From Cognatilysobacter xinjiangensis (GTDB lineage: Bacteria; Pseudomonadota; Gammaproteobacteria; Xanthomonadales; Xanthomonadaceae), in NCBI RefSeq assembly GCF_014651995.1, contig NZ_BMXY01000001.1:124001-188000 (forward strand): DNA of 64,000 nucleotides. The letters are read 5' to 3'. Below the pieces are notes generated by a model. That model worked only from the letters and a program-made list of their open reading frames with translations. It was not told where the DNA came from and made no database searches. Positions 1-10,427 of this stretch are shown here, piece by piece. The position numbers and the translations under genes were made by a program. Position 1 is the first letter of the stretch. Each line of letters opens with the position of its first letter.

Positions 1-376
1 TCTCGTTGTAGTCGCGCAGGCCCTGCGGATCGTTGACCACCAGCGCGCCGGCGCGCTGCGCGATGCCGAGGATCTGGGTGTCGTGGATGTACTGGTCGTC
101 GACCGGCGGGTCCTTGCGCATCAGCACGACGTGACCCGTACCCAGTTCGAGCTGTGACGCCTCGCCCAGTTCGAACCATCCGGCCGGGTCGTCGACCACC
201 TTCAGCGGCGCCACGGCGGCGAAGGCGCGACCATCGCGGACCGCGAGCCCGCCGGGCAGCACGTAGTGCAGCCGGTGGCCGCGGCGCTGGGCCTCGAGCA
301 GCATCGCGAACGTGGAATCCTTGGCGATCTTGATGGAACCGATGGGGTCCATCACGACGACGATGTCGAGGGGCAT
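1..376 (-). CDS. gshB: Glutathione synthetase, 5' part only (runs off the window)
   Basis: Joins gamma-glutamylcysteine to glycine with ATP, the second cytosolic step of glutathione synthesis. Only the first 125 codons are present. The ATG is at 376-374 read leftward and the frame stays open to base 1. Seen: VMDPIGSIKIAKDSTFAML at residues 8-26 and LMRKDPPVDDQYIHDTQIL at residues 85-103, followed by VVNDPQGLRDYNE. These are signature stretches of the N-terminal domain of bacterial GshB. The ATP-grasp domain would lie outside the window. The neighbour is pilG. gshB next to pilG is common in gamma-proteobacteria, but in Pseudomonas the two share a strand, whereas here they diverge and share a 171-base gap. 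Confidence 0.95.
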   Translation of the reverse strand, partial: MPLDIVVVMDPIGSIKIAKDSTFAMLLEAQRRGHRLHYVLPGGLAVRDGRAFAAVAPLKVVDDPAGWFELGEASQLELGTGHVVLMRKDPPVDDQYIHDTQILGIAQRAGALVVNDPQGLRDYNE

Positions 377-453
377 GGCTCAAGCCGCGGTCGGGGCTGC
401 CGATGGTATCAGTGGGGCAGGTGGGGACCTGACGCAAAGTGCCACTTCTTCAG

Positions 454-469
454 TTTCGTCGTGACGAAA
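454..469. promoter_or_regulatory. Perfect palindrome upstream of the pilG promoter
   Basis: TTTCGTC-GT-GACGAAA: 7-base arms around a 2-base centre, ending 9 bases before the proposed -35 box of pilG. It lies in the gap between the divergent gshB and pilG genes. Position and symmetry suggest a binding site for a dimeric regulator of either gene. No factor can be named from sequence alone. Confidence 0.4.
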
Positions 470-478
470 AATGCCTGC

Positions 479-509
479 TTGACAGGCTCGTCCCGGCTTG
501 GAATATAGG
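479..509 (+). promoter_or_regulatory. Candidate sigma-70 promoter of the pil-chp operon
   Basis: A consensus -35 box TTGACA at 479-484 is followed by AATATAGG at 502-509. Read as AATATA (502-507) the spacer is 17 bases; read as TATAGG it is 19. The pilG start is 38 bases further on. It is the only good promoter-like pair in the gap. Confidence 0.55.
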
Positions 510-547
510 GTCGCGCGCCGCCTCACGCGGCGCTGGGGGATTTACGA

Positions 548-946
548 ATGCAGGATGACGCCCGCAACGGCAGCCTGGGCGGCCTCAAGGTCATGGTCAT
601 CGACGACTCGAAGACCATCCGACGCACGGCCGAAACGCTGCTCAAGCGCGAGGGCTGCGACGTGGTCACCGCCTCGGACGGCTTCGAGGCGCTGGCGAAG
701 ATCGCGGACCAGCAGCCGCAGATCATCTTCGTCGACGTGATGATGCCCAGGCTGGACGGTTACCAGACCTGTGCGCTGATCAAGAACAACCAGAACTTCA
801 AGGCCACGCCGGTGATCATGCTGTCCTCCAAGGACGGCCTGTTCGACAAGGCCCGCGGTCGCATCGTCGGTTCGGAGCAGTACCTGACCAAGCCGTTCAC
901 CCGCGAAGAACTGCTCGACGCGATCCGCAAGCACGTCAACGCCTGA
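548..946 (+). CDS. pilG: Twitching motility response regulator PilG
   Basis: Single-domain CheY-like receiver of the Pil-Chp chemosensory pathway. In Pseudomonas PilG is phosphorylated by ChpA and promotes type IV pilus extension. The 132 residues are almost entirely receiver domain: KVMVIDDSKTIRRTAETLL near the N-terminus, the acceptor Asp63 in FVDVMMPRLDGYQTCALIKN, and the conserved Lys in QYLTKPFTREELL. Similarity to Pseudomonas PilG as I recall it runs nearly end to end. The start is ATG 548; upstream is only a G-rich stretch (GGGGGA), so the ribosome site is modest. It is first in an operon, with pilH 18 bases downstream. Confidence 0.95.
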   Translation: MQDDARNGSLGGLKVMVIDDSKTIRRTAETLLKREGCDVVTASDGFEALAKIADQQPQIIFVDVMMPRLDGYQTCALIKNNQNFKATPVIMLSSKDGLFDKARGRIVGSEQYLTKPFTREELLDAIRKHVNA

Positions 947-964
947 CCGGGGGGTAGGGCACCA

Positions 965-1330
965 ATGGCACGCATTCTCCTGATCGAAGACTCGCCGACC
1001 GAGTCGGCGGTGATGTCCCAGCTGCTCGAGCGCAACGGCCACGAGGTCATCACCTCCGGCAGCGCCGAGGACGGCATCGAGACCTGCCGCCGCGAACGGC
1101 CGGACCTCGTCCTCATGGACGTCGTCCTGCCGGGCATGAACGGCTTCCAGGCCACCCGCGCGCTCTCGCGCGACGCGGACACCAAGGCCATTCCTGTGCT
1201 GATCGTCAGCACCAAGGGCATGGACACCGACAAGGCATGGGGCCTTCGCCAGGGCGCGAAGGACTACATCGTCAAGCCGCCGCGCGAGGACGAGCTCATC
1301 GCGCGCATCAACGAAGCGTTGGGCGCCTGA
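965..1330 (+). CDS. pilH: Twitching motility response regulator PilH
   Basis: Second single-domain receiver of the Pil-Chp system, 121 residues. In Pseudomonas PilH is linked to pilus retraction, or acts as a phosphate sink opposing PilG. Seen: ARILLIEDSPTESAVM with the acidic pocket at residues 9-10, acceptor Asp52 in VLMDVVLPGMNGFQATR, and KDYIVKPPREDELIARI with the conserved Lys. The sequence GLRQGAKDYIVKP matches PilH better than PilG. It sits 18 bases after pilG and 2 bases before pilI, so co-transcription is near certain. Confidence 0.94.
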   Translation: MARILLIEDSPTESAVMSQLLERNGHEVITSGSAEDGIETCRRERPDLVLMDVVLPGMNGFQATRALSRDADTKAIPVLIVSTKGMDTDKAWGLRQGAKDYIVKPPREDELIARINEALGA

Positions 1331-1332
1331 CG

Positions 1333-1881
1333 ATGGACATCACGATGAGCCCGTTCGACGTGCTCGTCGACTACGAGCGCCGCTCGCTCGCGCATGTCGC
1401 GGGCCTGCCGGAACAGCTCGACGCGCCCGGCCTGTGGCGCGGCGTCGGCTATCGCGTCGGCTCGCGCCGCCTCGCCTCGGAGTTCGGCGAGGTCCGCGAA
1501 ATCCTTTCCGTCCCGCAGATCACGCCGGTGCCCGGCACGCAGCCGTGGATGCTGGGCGTGGCCAACGTGCGCGGCGGCCTGCTGCCGATCGTCGACCTCA
1601 AGCAGTTCCTCGAGGGCGAGCGCACGGTTCTGAACGAATCGATGCGCGTGCTGCTGGTGCGCCAGCCCGGCGGCGACGTCGCGGTGCTGGTCGACGAGCT
1701 GTTCGGCCAGCGCTCGTTCGTCGAGGAACAGCAGCTTTCCGAGGACGACACCGCGCCGCTGGCCCAGGGCCGCTACGCGCATTTCGTCGATCGCGCCTAC
1801 CACCTGGGCGGGCATGTCTGGGGCGTCTTCAGCCTCGACCGCCTCGCCCGCACCCCCGAATTCCGACAAGCCGCCAACTGA
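1333..1881 (+). CDS. pilI: CheW-like coupling protein PilI
   Basis: Adaptor expected to bridge the receptor PilJ and the kinase ChpA. 182 residues from ATG 1333; ATG 1345 (MSPFDVLVDYERR) is an equally plausible start, since neither has a clear ribosome site. The CheW fold is recognisable from about residue 35: EVREILSVPQITPVPGTQPW, then MLGVANVRGGLLPIVDLKQF, then a C-terminal strand region ending HVWGVFSLDRL. ANVRG(G)LLPIVDL is the typical PilI/CheW core. Located between pilH (2-base gap) and pilJ (33-base gap). Confidence 0.92.
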   Translation: MDITMSPFDVLVDYERRSLAHVAGLPEQLDAPGLWRGVGYRVGSRRLASEFGEVREILSVPQITPVPGTQPWMLGVANVRGGLLPIVDLKQFLEGERTVLNESMRVLLVRQPGGDVAVLVDELFGQRSFVEEQQLSEDDTAPLAQGRYAHFVDRAYHLGGHVWGVFSLDRLARTPEFRQAAN

Positions 1882-1914
1882 CGGCCCCGAGCACGAAGAC
1901 CTGAGGTTCAACTC

Positions 1915-3936
1915 ATGAGCACCACGATGGATAACGTCGCCGGCAAAGGCCGTGACATCAAAGTCAACACCTGGGTGGCGTTGCTGATCGGCTCGCTGGT
2001 CGTGCTCGGCGCGAACGTCGGTTACGCGTCGTACAAGGCCGGCCGCCTCAGCGGCGCCTCGTCGGGCGCCTCGGAACTGCAGGTGCTCTCGCAGCAGCTC
2101 GCGGTGCGCGGCACCGAGGCGGTCGGCGGCAACGCCGAAGCCTTCAAGAGCTTCCGCGACACCAAGGTGCGCATCGACCAGAACGTCGAATCGCTGAAGT
2201 CCACCTGGGGCGACGACAGCCGCGCCGGCGGCGCCGTGCAGCAGGTCGCGCAGACCTGGGGCGAGGTCGGCAAGAAGGCCGAGCAGGTGCTGGGGTCGGA
2301 GCAGGCGATCGTCGAGCTCGCCGGCCATGCCGACAAGTTCAACCAGACGCTGCCGAACTTCCAGGCCACGCTCGACGAGCTGGTCCGCGCCATGTCGGCG
2401 TCGGGCTCGCCGTCGTCGCAGGTCTACATCGCGCTGCGCCAGGTCGTGTTGTCCGGAACGATGGCGCGCCGCATCGCGGAAATCCGCAGCGGCGGCCCCG
2501 GCGCGCAGGCCGCGGGCGACGCGCTCGGCCGCGACGCCAACCTGTTCACCACGGTGCTCGCCGGCCTGAACAAGGGCGACGACGCCAATCGCATCCTGCC
2601 GCTGACCGCCGGTCCGGCCGTCGCGCAGCTGCGGCAGGTCGAGCAGCAGTGGGCGGCGATGAGGAAGGATCTCGACGCGATCACCGCGAGCTCCGGCAAC
2701 CTCGTCGGCGCGCAGAAGGCGGCCGACGACATCACCGCGCAGTCGGGCCGGATGCTCGCCGACTCGCAGAAGCTGTTCGGCGCGTTCACCTCGATCGGCT
2801 CGATCAAGGACACCAGCCTGCTCGGCAACATCTGGATCTCGATCGCCGCCGGTGCGCTGACGCTGCTGTCGATCCTCGGCCTGCTCTACGCGCTGAAGAA
2901 GCAGCAGGACCGTCGCTACCAGACCACGAAGGAACTCAACGACCGCAACCAGGAGGCCATCATGCGCCTGCTGGACGAAATGGGTTCGCTGGCAGAAGGC
3001 GACCTGACGGTGAAGGCGACGGTCACCGAGGACATGACCGGCGCGATCGCGGACTCGATCAACTTCGCGGTCGAGCAGCTGCGCAGCCTCGTGCAGACGA
3101 TTACCGACACCTCGGTGCAGGTCGCGGCCAGCGCGCAGGAAACTCAGGCCACCGCCATGCAGCTCGCGGAAGCCGCGGAGCACCAGGCGCAGGAGATCGG
3201 TTCCGCCTCGGAGCGAATCACCGAAATCGCGGCCAGCATCGACCAGGTCTCGCGCAACTCCGCGGAGTCCGCGGAAGTGGCACAGCGCTCGGTGGAAATC
3301 GCGACCAAGGGCGCCGGCGTCGTGCGCCAGACGATCCAGGGCATGGACTCGATCCGCGACCAGATCCAGGAAACCTCGAAGCGAATCAAGCGCCTCGGCG
3401 AGTCGTCGCAGGAAATCGGCTCGATCGTTGAACTCATCAACGACATCTCGGAACAGACGAACATCCTCGCGCTGAACGCCGCGATTCAGGCGGCCTCGGC
3501 CGGTGAGGCGGGCCGCGGGTTCGCGGTCGTGGCCGACGAAGTGCAGCGACTCGCAGAGCGCGCGTCCAACGCGACGAAGCGAATCGAGACGCTGGTCCAG
3601 ACGATTCAGAGCGATACCAACGAAGCGGTGTCGTCGATGGAGCAGACGACGTCCGAGGTGGTCGCCGGTGCACGCCTCGCCGAGGACGCGGGTACCGCGC
3701 TGGGCGAGATCGAAAAGGTGTCGACCGACCTGTCGAACCTCATTCAGGGCATCTCGCAGGCCGCGCAGCAGCAGTCCTTCGCGGCGACCAACATCACGCA
3801 GACGATGACCACGATCCAGTCGATCACCGCGCAGACCTCGCAGGGTGCGAGCCAGACGGCCGCCTCGATTGGAAACCTCGCGCAGCTGGCGGCGGATCTT
3901 CGCCGTTCGGTCGCCGACTTCAAGCTGCCCGCCTGA
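1915..3936 (+). CDS. pilJ: Type IV pilus methyl-accepting chemoreceptor PilJ
   Basis: Inner-membrane receptor that signals through PilI/ChpC to ChpA; the Pseudomonas protein is 682 residues, this one 673. Order: short cytoplasmic N-terminus, TM1 at about residues 22-43 ([19 protein letters not shown]), a periplasmic helical sensor to about 300, TM2 near 303-327 ([20 protein letters not shown]), a HAMP linker, then a long cytoplasmic coiled coil. The signalling hairpin lies near residues 509-551 with [20 protein letters not shown] and [18 protein letters not shown], the most conserved stretch of MCPs. No methyltransferase gene (pilK) follows, and the CheB-like gene downstream looks inactive, so adaptation by methylation is doubtful. 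Confidence 0.95.
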   Translation: MSTTMDNVAGKGRDIKVNTWVALLIGSLVVLGANVGYASYKAGRLSGASSGASELQVLSQQLAVRGTEAVGGNAEAFKSFRDTKVRIDQNVESLKSTWGDDSRAGGAVQQVAQTWGEVGKKAEQVLGSEQAIVELAGHADKFNQTLPNFQATLDELVRAMSASGSPSSQVYIALRQVVLSGTMARRIAEIRSGGPGAQAAGDALGRDANLFTTVLAGLNKGDDANRILPLTAGPAVAQLRQVEQQWAAMRKDLDAITASSGNLVGAQKAADDITAQSGRMLADSQKLFGAFTSIGSIKDTSLLGNIWISIAAGALTLLSILGLLYALKKQQDRRYQTTKELNDRNQEAIMRLLDEMGSLAEGDLTVKATVTEDMTGAIADSINFAVEQLRSLVQTITDTSVQVAASAQETQATAMQLAEAAEHQAQEIGSASERITEIAASIDQVSRNSAESAEVAQRSVEIATKGAGVVRQTIQGMDSIRDQIQETSKRIKRLGESSQEIGSIVELINDISEQTNILALNAAIQAASAGEAGRGFAVVADEVQRLAERASNATKRIETLVQTIQSDTNEAVSSMEQTTSEVVAGARLAEDAGTALGEIEKVSTDLSNLIQGISQAAQQQSFAATNITQTMTTIQSITAQTSQGASQTAASIGNLAQLAADLRRSVADFKLPA

Positions 3937-4055
3937 CCTGCAATCCGGACGACCGACGAAATGACTTGGCACGCACCTGGCCGCCACCGCGCATCGAGCG
4001 CGCCTTCCCTTGAGGATGGCGCGACGTCCGCGGCAGGCCCGGCGCGAGGTGCACG

Positions 4056-7000
4056 ATGATCGCGATGCGCGAAGTGATCGATACGACCACGCTCGGCTGG
4101 ATCAAGCCGGAACTCGACGAGACCCTGCGCCAGGCGCGGCAGGAGATCGAGGCGTTCCTGGAGGATCCCGCCGACTCCGCGCCAATGCGCGCCTGTGCCA
4201 CGCTCCTGCACCAGGTGCGCGGCACGCTGCAGATGATCGAGCTCGACGCGCCGTCGATGGTCGCCTCCGAGATGGAGCGGCTGGCCAGCGCTTTGCAGGC
4301 CGGGCAGGTGGCCGATCGCGATGAAGCCTGCGCCGCGCTGCTGCGCGGCGTCGTGCAGTTGCCGGACTACCTCGAGCGCCTGCAGGGCGGCCATCGCGAC
4401 ATCCCGATCGTGCTGCTACCGCTGCTCAACGAGCTGCGCGCGGCGAGGGGCGAGGCGGGGCTCAGCGAGAGCGTGCTGTTCTCGCCGGACATCGAGCGTC
4501 CGGTGCCGGGCGCCGCGCAGGCCGATGCCGGCATCGATGCGCAGGCCGCGCTCGGCCGGCTCTCCGCCGCGATCGCGAGCTGGCCCGAGAACGGCGAGCC
4601 CACCGATGCGAACGGTGTCGTCGCGGCGCTGGGCGAGCTGATGCGCGCAGGCGGCAGCGAGCCGGTGCAGCGCATGCTGTGGGTCGCCGAGGGCGTGGCC
4701 ACGTCGCTCGCCGACGGCGCGATGCCCAGCAGCCGCGGCCTGCAGCAGGCGTTCGCGGGCGTCGAACGTGCCGCGCGCGACGCCACCTCGAATGACGGCA
4801 TGACCCTGTCGGCCGGCGATGCCGCGGCGGAGCCCACCCGCCAGCTGCTGTATCACGTCGCCCACAGCGGCGCCTCGCATCCGCGCCTGGACGACATCCG
4901 CGAGACCTTCGACCTCGACGCGCAGCGCCCGAGCGAAAGCGAGATCGCGCATGCGCGCGGCTCGCTGAGCGGCCGCAACCGCGCGCTGCTCGACACCGTG
5001 TCGGCGGCGATCAAGGAAGACCTGATGCGCGTCAAGGACGCGCTCGACATCCACCTTCGCACCGGCCGCATCGAAGTGGCCGAGCTGCGCCCGCAGGTCG
5101 ACGCGCTGACCCAGGTCGGCGACACGCTCGGCATGATGGGCCTGTCCACCGCGCGCGGCGTGGTAATGCAGCAGCGCGACGCGATGGCCGACGTGGTCGA
5201 CGGCCGCCGCCCGGCCGACGAGCACGCGCTGCTCGACATCGCCGGTGCGCTGCTCTACGTCGACGCATCGCTCGACGACCAGGTCGCGCGCCTCGGCCTC
5301 GAAGACGCCGACACCGGCGACGACGCGCTCGCGCGCGAATCGCGCAAGGTGCTCGACATCGTCGTCCGCGAGACCATCGCCAACTTCGGCGACGCGCGCC
5401 AGTCGTTCGTCGCCTTCGTCGAGACGGGCTGGGACCACGCGGAACTCGCCGAAGTGCCGCGCCTGCTGGACGAGGTCGCCGGCGCGATGCGCATGGTGCA
5501 GCTCGCCGTGCCCGCGCAGTATCTCGACGCCATCGCGCGTTACTCGCAGAACGTGCTGATCGACCGCCGCCACGTCCCGACCGGCGCCGAGCTCGATGCG
5601 CTGGCCGATGCCCTTGCCAGCCTCGAGTACTACCTCGAGGCGCTGCGCGACCATCGCCCGAACCGCGACGGCATGCTCGACATCGCCAGGTCGAGCATGG
5701 AATCGCTGGGTTACTGGCCGGTGCCCGCTGCGGCGCCGGTGGCCAATGTGGTCGCTGACGTGCCGGTCGACGCCGAGCCGGCGGTCGATGCCGCCATCGC
5801 CGAAGTGCTGCATCCGGAAACCGCCGACGCGCACGCCGCGCCGGTCGTCAACGGCAGCGACGACGAGGCCGTGCTCGAGCACATCGCCGAGTCGCTCGCG
5901 GTCATCGACCTGCAGGCGCGCGACGAGGAAACGCCGACCGTGCACGATCCGGTCGCGCTCGAAGCCGATGTCGTCGACGCGGTCGCTGCCGTGCCGGCGC
6001 TGCCTGCGGGCGATGCGATCTTCGGCGGCTTCGAGGCGAGTGCCGACATCGACGACGACATCCGCGAGGTGTTCCTCGAAGAACTGTCCGAGGAGATGGA
6101 AAACCTCGCCGCGCTGCTGCCGGCGTGGAAGGCGGTGCCGAACGAGATCGAGCGCCTGCGCCCGGTTCGACGCGTCTTCCACACGCTCAAGGGCAGCGGC
6201 CGCCTCGTCGGCGCCAAGGTGCTCGGCGAGTTCAGCTGGAAGATCGAGAACATGCTCAACCGCGTGCTCGACGGCACGCGTCCGCCGACCCCGGCGGTCG
6301 CGGCGCTGATCGACCAGGCGGTCGACACGCTGCCGCAGTTCCACGCCGCGCTCGCCGGCAATGCGTCGGTGACGGCGGATCTGGCAGGTCTCGAAGCGAT
6401 CGCCGATCGCCTGGAGAAGGGCGAGGAAGCCTTCTACACCGGTCCCGTGGCCGCTCCGGCGGTTGCGCCCGTAGTCGAAACGCCGGTCGCCGCGCCGGTG
6501 CAGGTGCCCGTCGAGGATCTCGGCGAGCCCGCCTATGTCGATCCGGTGCTGCTGGAGATCCTCGCGACGGAGGTCGACGGGCATCTTGCGACCATCGACG
6601 ACTGGCTGGAGAACGCGCGCCGCCAGCCGCAGCCGGCGGAAGACCGCCTGCAGCGCTCCATCCACACGCTCAACGGCGCGTTCGCGATGACCGAGGTGCC
6701 GGTTATTCCGGCGATCACCGGTCCGACCGAGGCCTACATCAAGCGTCTGCTCGCCAGCGGCAATGCCGCAACGCCGGAAGGCGTCGAAGCGATCGCCGAC
6801 GTGGCCGCGGCCATCCGCACCACCCTCGCGCGCCTGCAGGCCGAGCGCCCGCACGTGCCGCGTTTCGAGGGCCTGTCCGAGCGCGTGCTCGCGCTGCGCG
6901 ACAGCCTGCCGGATGCGCGCCACATGACGCCGGTCGATCCGATCGAGGCGTCTGCGAACGAGGATTTCGAGCAGCTCGAAGCCGCGCAGGTGGAAGCCGA

Positions 7001-10000
7001 ACGCGCCGATGCCGCACGTGCCGCGGAAGAAGCCGCGCGCGCCGAAGCCGAGCGCATCGCTGCCGAAGAGGCGGCCCGCGAGGCCGAGCGCGTCGAGCAG
7101 GAACGCATCGCCGCCGAACAGGCGGAGGCCGAGCGCCTCGAGGCCGAGCGCATCGCGACGGAGCAGGCGGAAGCCGAACGCGCCGCGGCGGAAGAAGCCG
7201 CGCGTATCGAAGCCGAGCGCGTCGCCGCCGAGCAGGCCGAAGCCGAGCGTGTCGCCGAAGAGGCTGCGCGTGCCGAGGCCGAGCGACTGGAGCAGGAACG
7301 CGTCGAAGCCGAGCGCGTGGCGGCCGAGGAAGCGGCCGAGGCCGCACGTCTCGAAGCCGAACGCGTCGAGCGACTCACCGCCGAACAGCAGGAAGCCGAG
7401 CGCATCGCGGCGGAAGAAGCCGCGCGTGTCGAAGCCGAGCGCGTCGCCGCGGAGCAGGCCGAAGCCGAGCGCATGGCCGCCGAAGAAGCGGCACGCGCCG
7501 AGGCCGAGCGTCTGGAGAACGAGCGCCTCGAGGCGGAGCGTCTCGAAGCCGAACGCATCGCCGCCGAACAGGCGGAGGCCGAGCGTCTTGCCGAAGAGGC
7601 CGCCCGCGCCGAAGCCGAGCGCGTCGAGCAGGAACGCCTGGAAGCCGAGCGTCTCGAAGCCGAACGCATCGCAGCCGAGCAGGCCGAAGCCGAGCGCATG
7701 GCCGCCGAAGAGGCGGCCCGTGCCGAGGCCGAGCGCCTCGAACAGGAGCGCATCGAAGCCGAACGCGTCGCCGCCGAGCAGGCGGAAGCGCGCCGCGTCG
7801 AGGAAGAACGGCTGGCCGCCGAGCGTGCCGAACAGGCACGTCTCGAGGCAGAGCGACTGGAAGCCGAGCGCGCCGAGGCCGAGCGCCTGGAAGCGCAGCG
7901 TCGCGAACAGGCCCGCATCGAGGCGCAGCGCGCCGAGAGCGAGCGTCTGGAGCGCATCGCCGCCGAACAGAAGATGGCCGAGCAGGTGCGTGCGGCGATC
8001 GCCGCGGCGGCCGCCGCCGTGCAGGCTGGCGCCGCGATGCCGAGCGACCTCGTCGACGAGGCCGACCCGGAATCCGCGCTCGACCTCACGGGTCTGGACC
8101 CCGAACTCGTCGACATCTTCGTCGAGGAAGGCGTCGACCTGCTCGACCATTCCGACGGCCTCCTCGCGCAGTTGCGCCAGCATCCGGACGACCGCGAGAC
8201 GCTGGTCGGCCTGCAGCGCGACCTGCATACGCTGAAGGGTGGCGCGCGCATGGCCGGCATCATGGCCGTGGGCGAACTCGGCCACGTCATGGAGTCGCTG
8301 CTGGAGTCCGTCGTCGAGCATCGCGGCGAACTCGGCCGCGATGGCGTGCCTCTGCTCGAGCGTGGTTTCGACCGCCTGCACGCGATGGTCACCCGCGTCG
8401 GCGAGCGCCGCGCGATCGGCATGCCGCTGGCGCTCATCGCGCAGTTCGAGGCGCGTGCCCGCGGCGAAGTGCTGGCGATGCCCGCCGAAGCGCCGCGCGC
8501 ACCGGAGATGCCCGAGCCGGTCGCGGACCTCAAGCCGCTGTCGGCGCCGATCGGCGAGCAGCCGATCCCGGTGGACGAGGACGACATCGCCGTCCGCGCG
8601 CCGCAGGAGCAGGTGCGCATCCGTGCCGACCTGCTCGACAGGCTGGTCAACTACGCCGGCGAGGTGGCGATCTACCGCGCGCGCCTCGAGCAGCAGCTCG
8701 GCGCGTTCCGCTCCGCGATCGCGGAAATGGAAGCGACGAACACGCGTATGCGCGACCAGCTGCGCCGCCTCGAAATCGAGACGGAGGCACAGATCGTCGC
8801 CCGCTACCAACGCGAGGACGTGGCGGAGGCGACGTTCGACCCGCTGGAGCTCGACCGCTTCTCGACGCTGCAGCAGCTGACCCGTGCGCTCTCCGAGTCC
8901 GCGGCCGACCAGACCTCGCTGCAGACCACGTTCGACGACCTGACCCGCCAGTACGAGACGCTGCTGCTGCAGCAGTCGCGCGTGTCCTCGGAGCTGCAGG
9001 AAGGCCTCATGCGCACGCGCATGGTGCCGTTCGACGGCCTGCTGCCGCGCCTGCGTCGCGTCGTGCGCCAGGCCTCCGGCGAGATGGGCAAGCAGGTCGT
9101 GCTGCGCCTGGACGGCACGCAGGGCGAACTGGACCGCAACGTGCTCGAGCGCATGACCGCGCCGCTGGAGCACATGCTCCGCAACGCCGTGGCGCACGGG
9201 CTCGAGTCCACCGACGCGCGCGTCGCCGCCGGCAAGCCCGAGGAGGGCACGATCCGCATCGCGGTGCGCCGCGAGGGTTCGGAAGTCGTGCTGGAGGTCG
9301 GCGACGACGGTCGCGGCCTCGATCGCGAAGCGATCCGTCGTCGCGGCATCGAGCGCGGCCTGATCCGCAGCGATGCGGTGATCGCCGATTCCGACCTCGA
9401 CATGCTGATCTTCGAGCCGGGCTTCTCGACGGCCGACGAAGTCAGCCGCCTCGCCGGTCGCGGCGTCGGCATGGACGTGGTCGCCTCGGAAGTGCGCCAG
9501 CTCGGCGGCACGATCGACATCCACACCAACAAGGGCCGCGGCACGACGTTCGTGCTGCGCCTGCCGCAGACGCTCGCGGTCACCCAGGCCGTGTTCGTGC
9601 GCATCGGCGAGACCGCGTTCGCGGTGCCGATCGCCTCGGTGCGCGGCGTGGGCCGCATCTCGCGCGACGAACTCGCCAAGGCGATGGAGAGCGAGGACGG
9701 CGGCAGCTTCCGCTACGGTGGCGAGGACTACGCCGTGCACGACCTGGGTCGCCTGCTCGGCCAGGCGCCGGCGAAGGCCGACGGCCTGCTGCAGGTGCCG
9801 CTGCTGCTGATCCGCGCGGGCGAACTGCGCGCGGCGGTCACCGTCGACCAGGTCATCGGCAACCGCGAAATCGTGGTCAAGCCGGTCGGCCCGCAGGTCG
9901 CCTCGGTGCCGGGCATCTTCGGCGCGACGATCATGGGCGATGGCCGCGTGGTCGTGATCCTCGACGTCGCCCCGCTGGTGCGCCGCCAGGCGACGCTGCC

Positions 10001-10427
10001 TCGCGGCGTCATCGAGCCGCCGGCCCCGGCCGTCGAGCATCGCGCGGTGCCGCTGGTCATGGTGGTCGACGACTCGGTCACCATGCGCAAGGTCACCGGC
10101 CGCGTGCTGGAACGCCACGGCTACGAGGTGGCGACGGCGAAGGACGGCATCGATGCGCTGGAGCGCATGGCCGAGCGCGTGCCCGACCTGATGCTGCTCG
10201 ACATCGAGATGCCGCGCATGGACGGCTACGAGCTCGCGGCCGCGATGAAGAGCGACTCGCGCCTGCGCGACGTGCCGATCGTGATGATCACCTCGCGTAC
10301 CGGCGAGAAGCATCGCCAGCGCGCGTTCGAACTCGGCGTCAACCGCTACCTCGGCAAGCCGTACCAGGAGCCGGAGCTGATGCGCAACGTCAACGAGCTG
10401 CTCGGACGGGTGCCTGCACATGAGTGA
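4056..10427 (+). CDS. chpA: Giant hybrid chemosensory kinase ChpA (PilL) with long helical repeat
   Basis: CheA-type histidine kinase of the Pil-Chp pathway, 2123 residues (about 2470 in P. aeruginosa). Visible phosphotransfer-like sites: [11 protein letters not shown] at His52, [11 protein letters not shown] at His709, [11 protein letters not shown] at His870 (usual Lys replaced by Asn), and [11 protein letters not shown] at His1391. Between the last two lies an Ala/Glu/Arg repeat, residues 975-1310. The kinase core follows: dimerisation helices from about 1525, the ATP N-box with Asn1710 ([11 protein letters not shown]), GDDGRGLD, then [19 protein letters not shown], a CheW-like domain, and a C-terminal receiver with acidic pair Asp2005-2006 and acceptor Asp2049. 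Start ATG 4056 has GAGG six bases upstream; ATG 4065 is an alternative. Its last 8 bases overlap the next gene. Confidence 0.95.
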   Translation: MIAMREVIDTTTLGWIKPELDETLRQARQEIEAFLEDPADSAPMRACATLLHQVRGTLQMIELDAPSMVASEMERLASALQAGQVADRDEACAALLRGVVQLPDYLERLQGGHRDIPIVLLPLLNELRAARGEAGLSESVLFSPDIERPVPGAAQADAGIDAQAALGRLSAAIASWPENGEPTDANGVVAALGELMRAGGSEPVQRMLWVAEGVATSLADGAMPSSRGLQQAFAGVERAARDATSNDGMTLSAGDAAAEPTRQLLYHVAHSGASHPRLDDIRETFDLDAQRPSESEIAHARGSLSGRNRALLDTVSAAIKEDLMRVKDALDIHLRTGRIEVAELRPQVDALTQVGDTLGMMGLSTARGVVMQQRDAMADVVDGRRPADEHALLDIAGALLYVDASLDDQVARLGLEDADTGDDALARESRKVLDIVVRETIANFGDARQSFVAFVETGWDHAELAEVPRLLDEVAGAMRMVQLAVPAQYLDAIARYSQNVLIDRRHVPTGAELDALADALASLEYYLEALRDHRPNRDGMLDIARSSMESLGYWPVPAAAPVANVVADVPVDAEPAVDAAIAEVLHPETADAHAAPVVNGSDDEAVLEHIAESLAVIDLQARDEETPTVHDPVALEADVVDAVAAVPALPAGDAIFGGFEASADIDDDIREVFLEELSEEMENLAALLPAWKAVPNEIERLRPVRRVFHTLKGSGRLVGAKVLGEFSWKIENMLNRVLDGTRPPTPAVAALIDQAVDTLPQFHAALAGNASVTADLAGLEAIADRLEKGEEAFYTGPVAAPAVAPVVETPVAAPVQVPVEDLGEPAYVDPVLLEILATEVDGHLATIDDWLENARRQPQPAEDRLQRSIHTLNGAFAMTEVPVIPAITGPTEAYIKRLLASGNAATPEGVEAIADVAAAIRTTLARLQAERPHVPRFEGLSERVLALRDSLPDARHMTPVDPIEASANEDFEQLEAAQVEAERADAARAAEEAARAEAERIAAEEAAREAERVEQERIAAEQAEAERLEAERIATEQAEAERAAAEEAARIEAERVAAEQAEAERVAEEAARAEAERLEQERVEAERVAAEEAAEAARLEAERVERLTAEQQEAERIAAEEAARVEAERVAAEQAEAERMAAEEAARAEAERLENERLEAERLEAERIAAEQAEAERLAEEAARAEAERVEQERLEAERLEAERIAAEQAEAERMAAEEAARAEAERLEQERIEAERVAAEQAEARRVEEERLAAERAEQARLEAERLEAERAEAERLEAQRREQARIEAQRAESERLERIAAEQKMAEQVRAAIAAAAAAVQAGAAMPSDLVDEADPESALDLTGLDPELVDIFVEEGVDLLDHSDGLLAQLRQHPDDRETLVGLQRDLHTLKGGARMAGIMAVGELGHVMESLLESVVEHRGELGRDGVPLLERGFDRLHAMVTRVGERRAIGMPLALIAQFEARARGEVLAMPAEAPRAPEMPEPVADLKPLSAPIGEQPIPVDEDDIAVRAPQEQVRIRADLLDRLVNYAGEVAIYRARLEQQLGAFRSAIAEMEATNTRMRDQLRRLEIETEAQIVARYQREDVAEATFDPLELDRFSTLQQLTRALSESAADQTSLQTTFDDLTRQYETLLLQQSRVSSELQEGLMRTRMVPFDGLLPRLRRVVRQASGEMGKQVVLRLDGTQGELDRNVLERMTAPLEHMLRNAVAHGLESTDARVAAGKPEEGTIRIAVRREGSEVVLEVGDDGRGLDREAIRRRGIERGLIRSDAVIADSDLDMLIFEPGFSTADEVSRLAGRGVGMDVVASEVRQLGGTIDIHTNKGRGTTFVLRLPQTLAVTQAVFVRIGETAFAVPIASVRGVGRISRDELAKAMESEDGGSFRYGGEDYAVHDLGRLLGQAPAKADGLLQVPLLLIRAGELRAAVTVDQVIGNREIVVKPVGPQVASVPGIFGATIMGDGRVVVILDVAPLVRRQATLPRGVIEPPAPAVEHRAVPLVMVVDDSVTMRKVTGRVLERHGYEVATAKDGIDALERMAERVPDLMLLDIEMPRMDGYELAAAMKSDSRLRDVPIVMITSRTGEKHRQRAFELGVNRYLGKPYQEPELMRNVNELLGRVPAHE
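6978..7985 (+). repeat. In-frame tandem repeat coding an Ala/Glu/Arg helix inside chpA
   Basis: About 1 kb of chpA coding for ChpA residues 975-1310, built almost wholly from Ala, Glu, Arg, Leu, Val, Ile and Gln. Units begin with AAEQAEAER at residues 1019, 1057, 1131, 1169, 1206 and 1239, i.e. near bases 7110, 7224, 7446, 7560, 7671 and 7770. Spacings are 38, 74 (two units), 38, 37 and 33 residues, so the period is 37-38 codons (111-114 bases). Alternating acidic and basic residues at i, i+4 positions are typical of charged single alpha helices or coiled coils. Pro and Gly are absent over the span. Confidence 0.9.

Noticed and set aside
1264-3987. Open frame of 907 codons on the minus strand opposite pilI-pilJ
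   Set aside because: Same kind of antisense shadow; pilJ on the plus strand has unmistakable chemoreceptor motifs.
7110-7880. Tandem repeats considered as a CRISPR array or non-coding satellite
   Set aside because: Units are contiguous without unique spacers, keep the chpA reading frame, and code for a consistent helical sequence.
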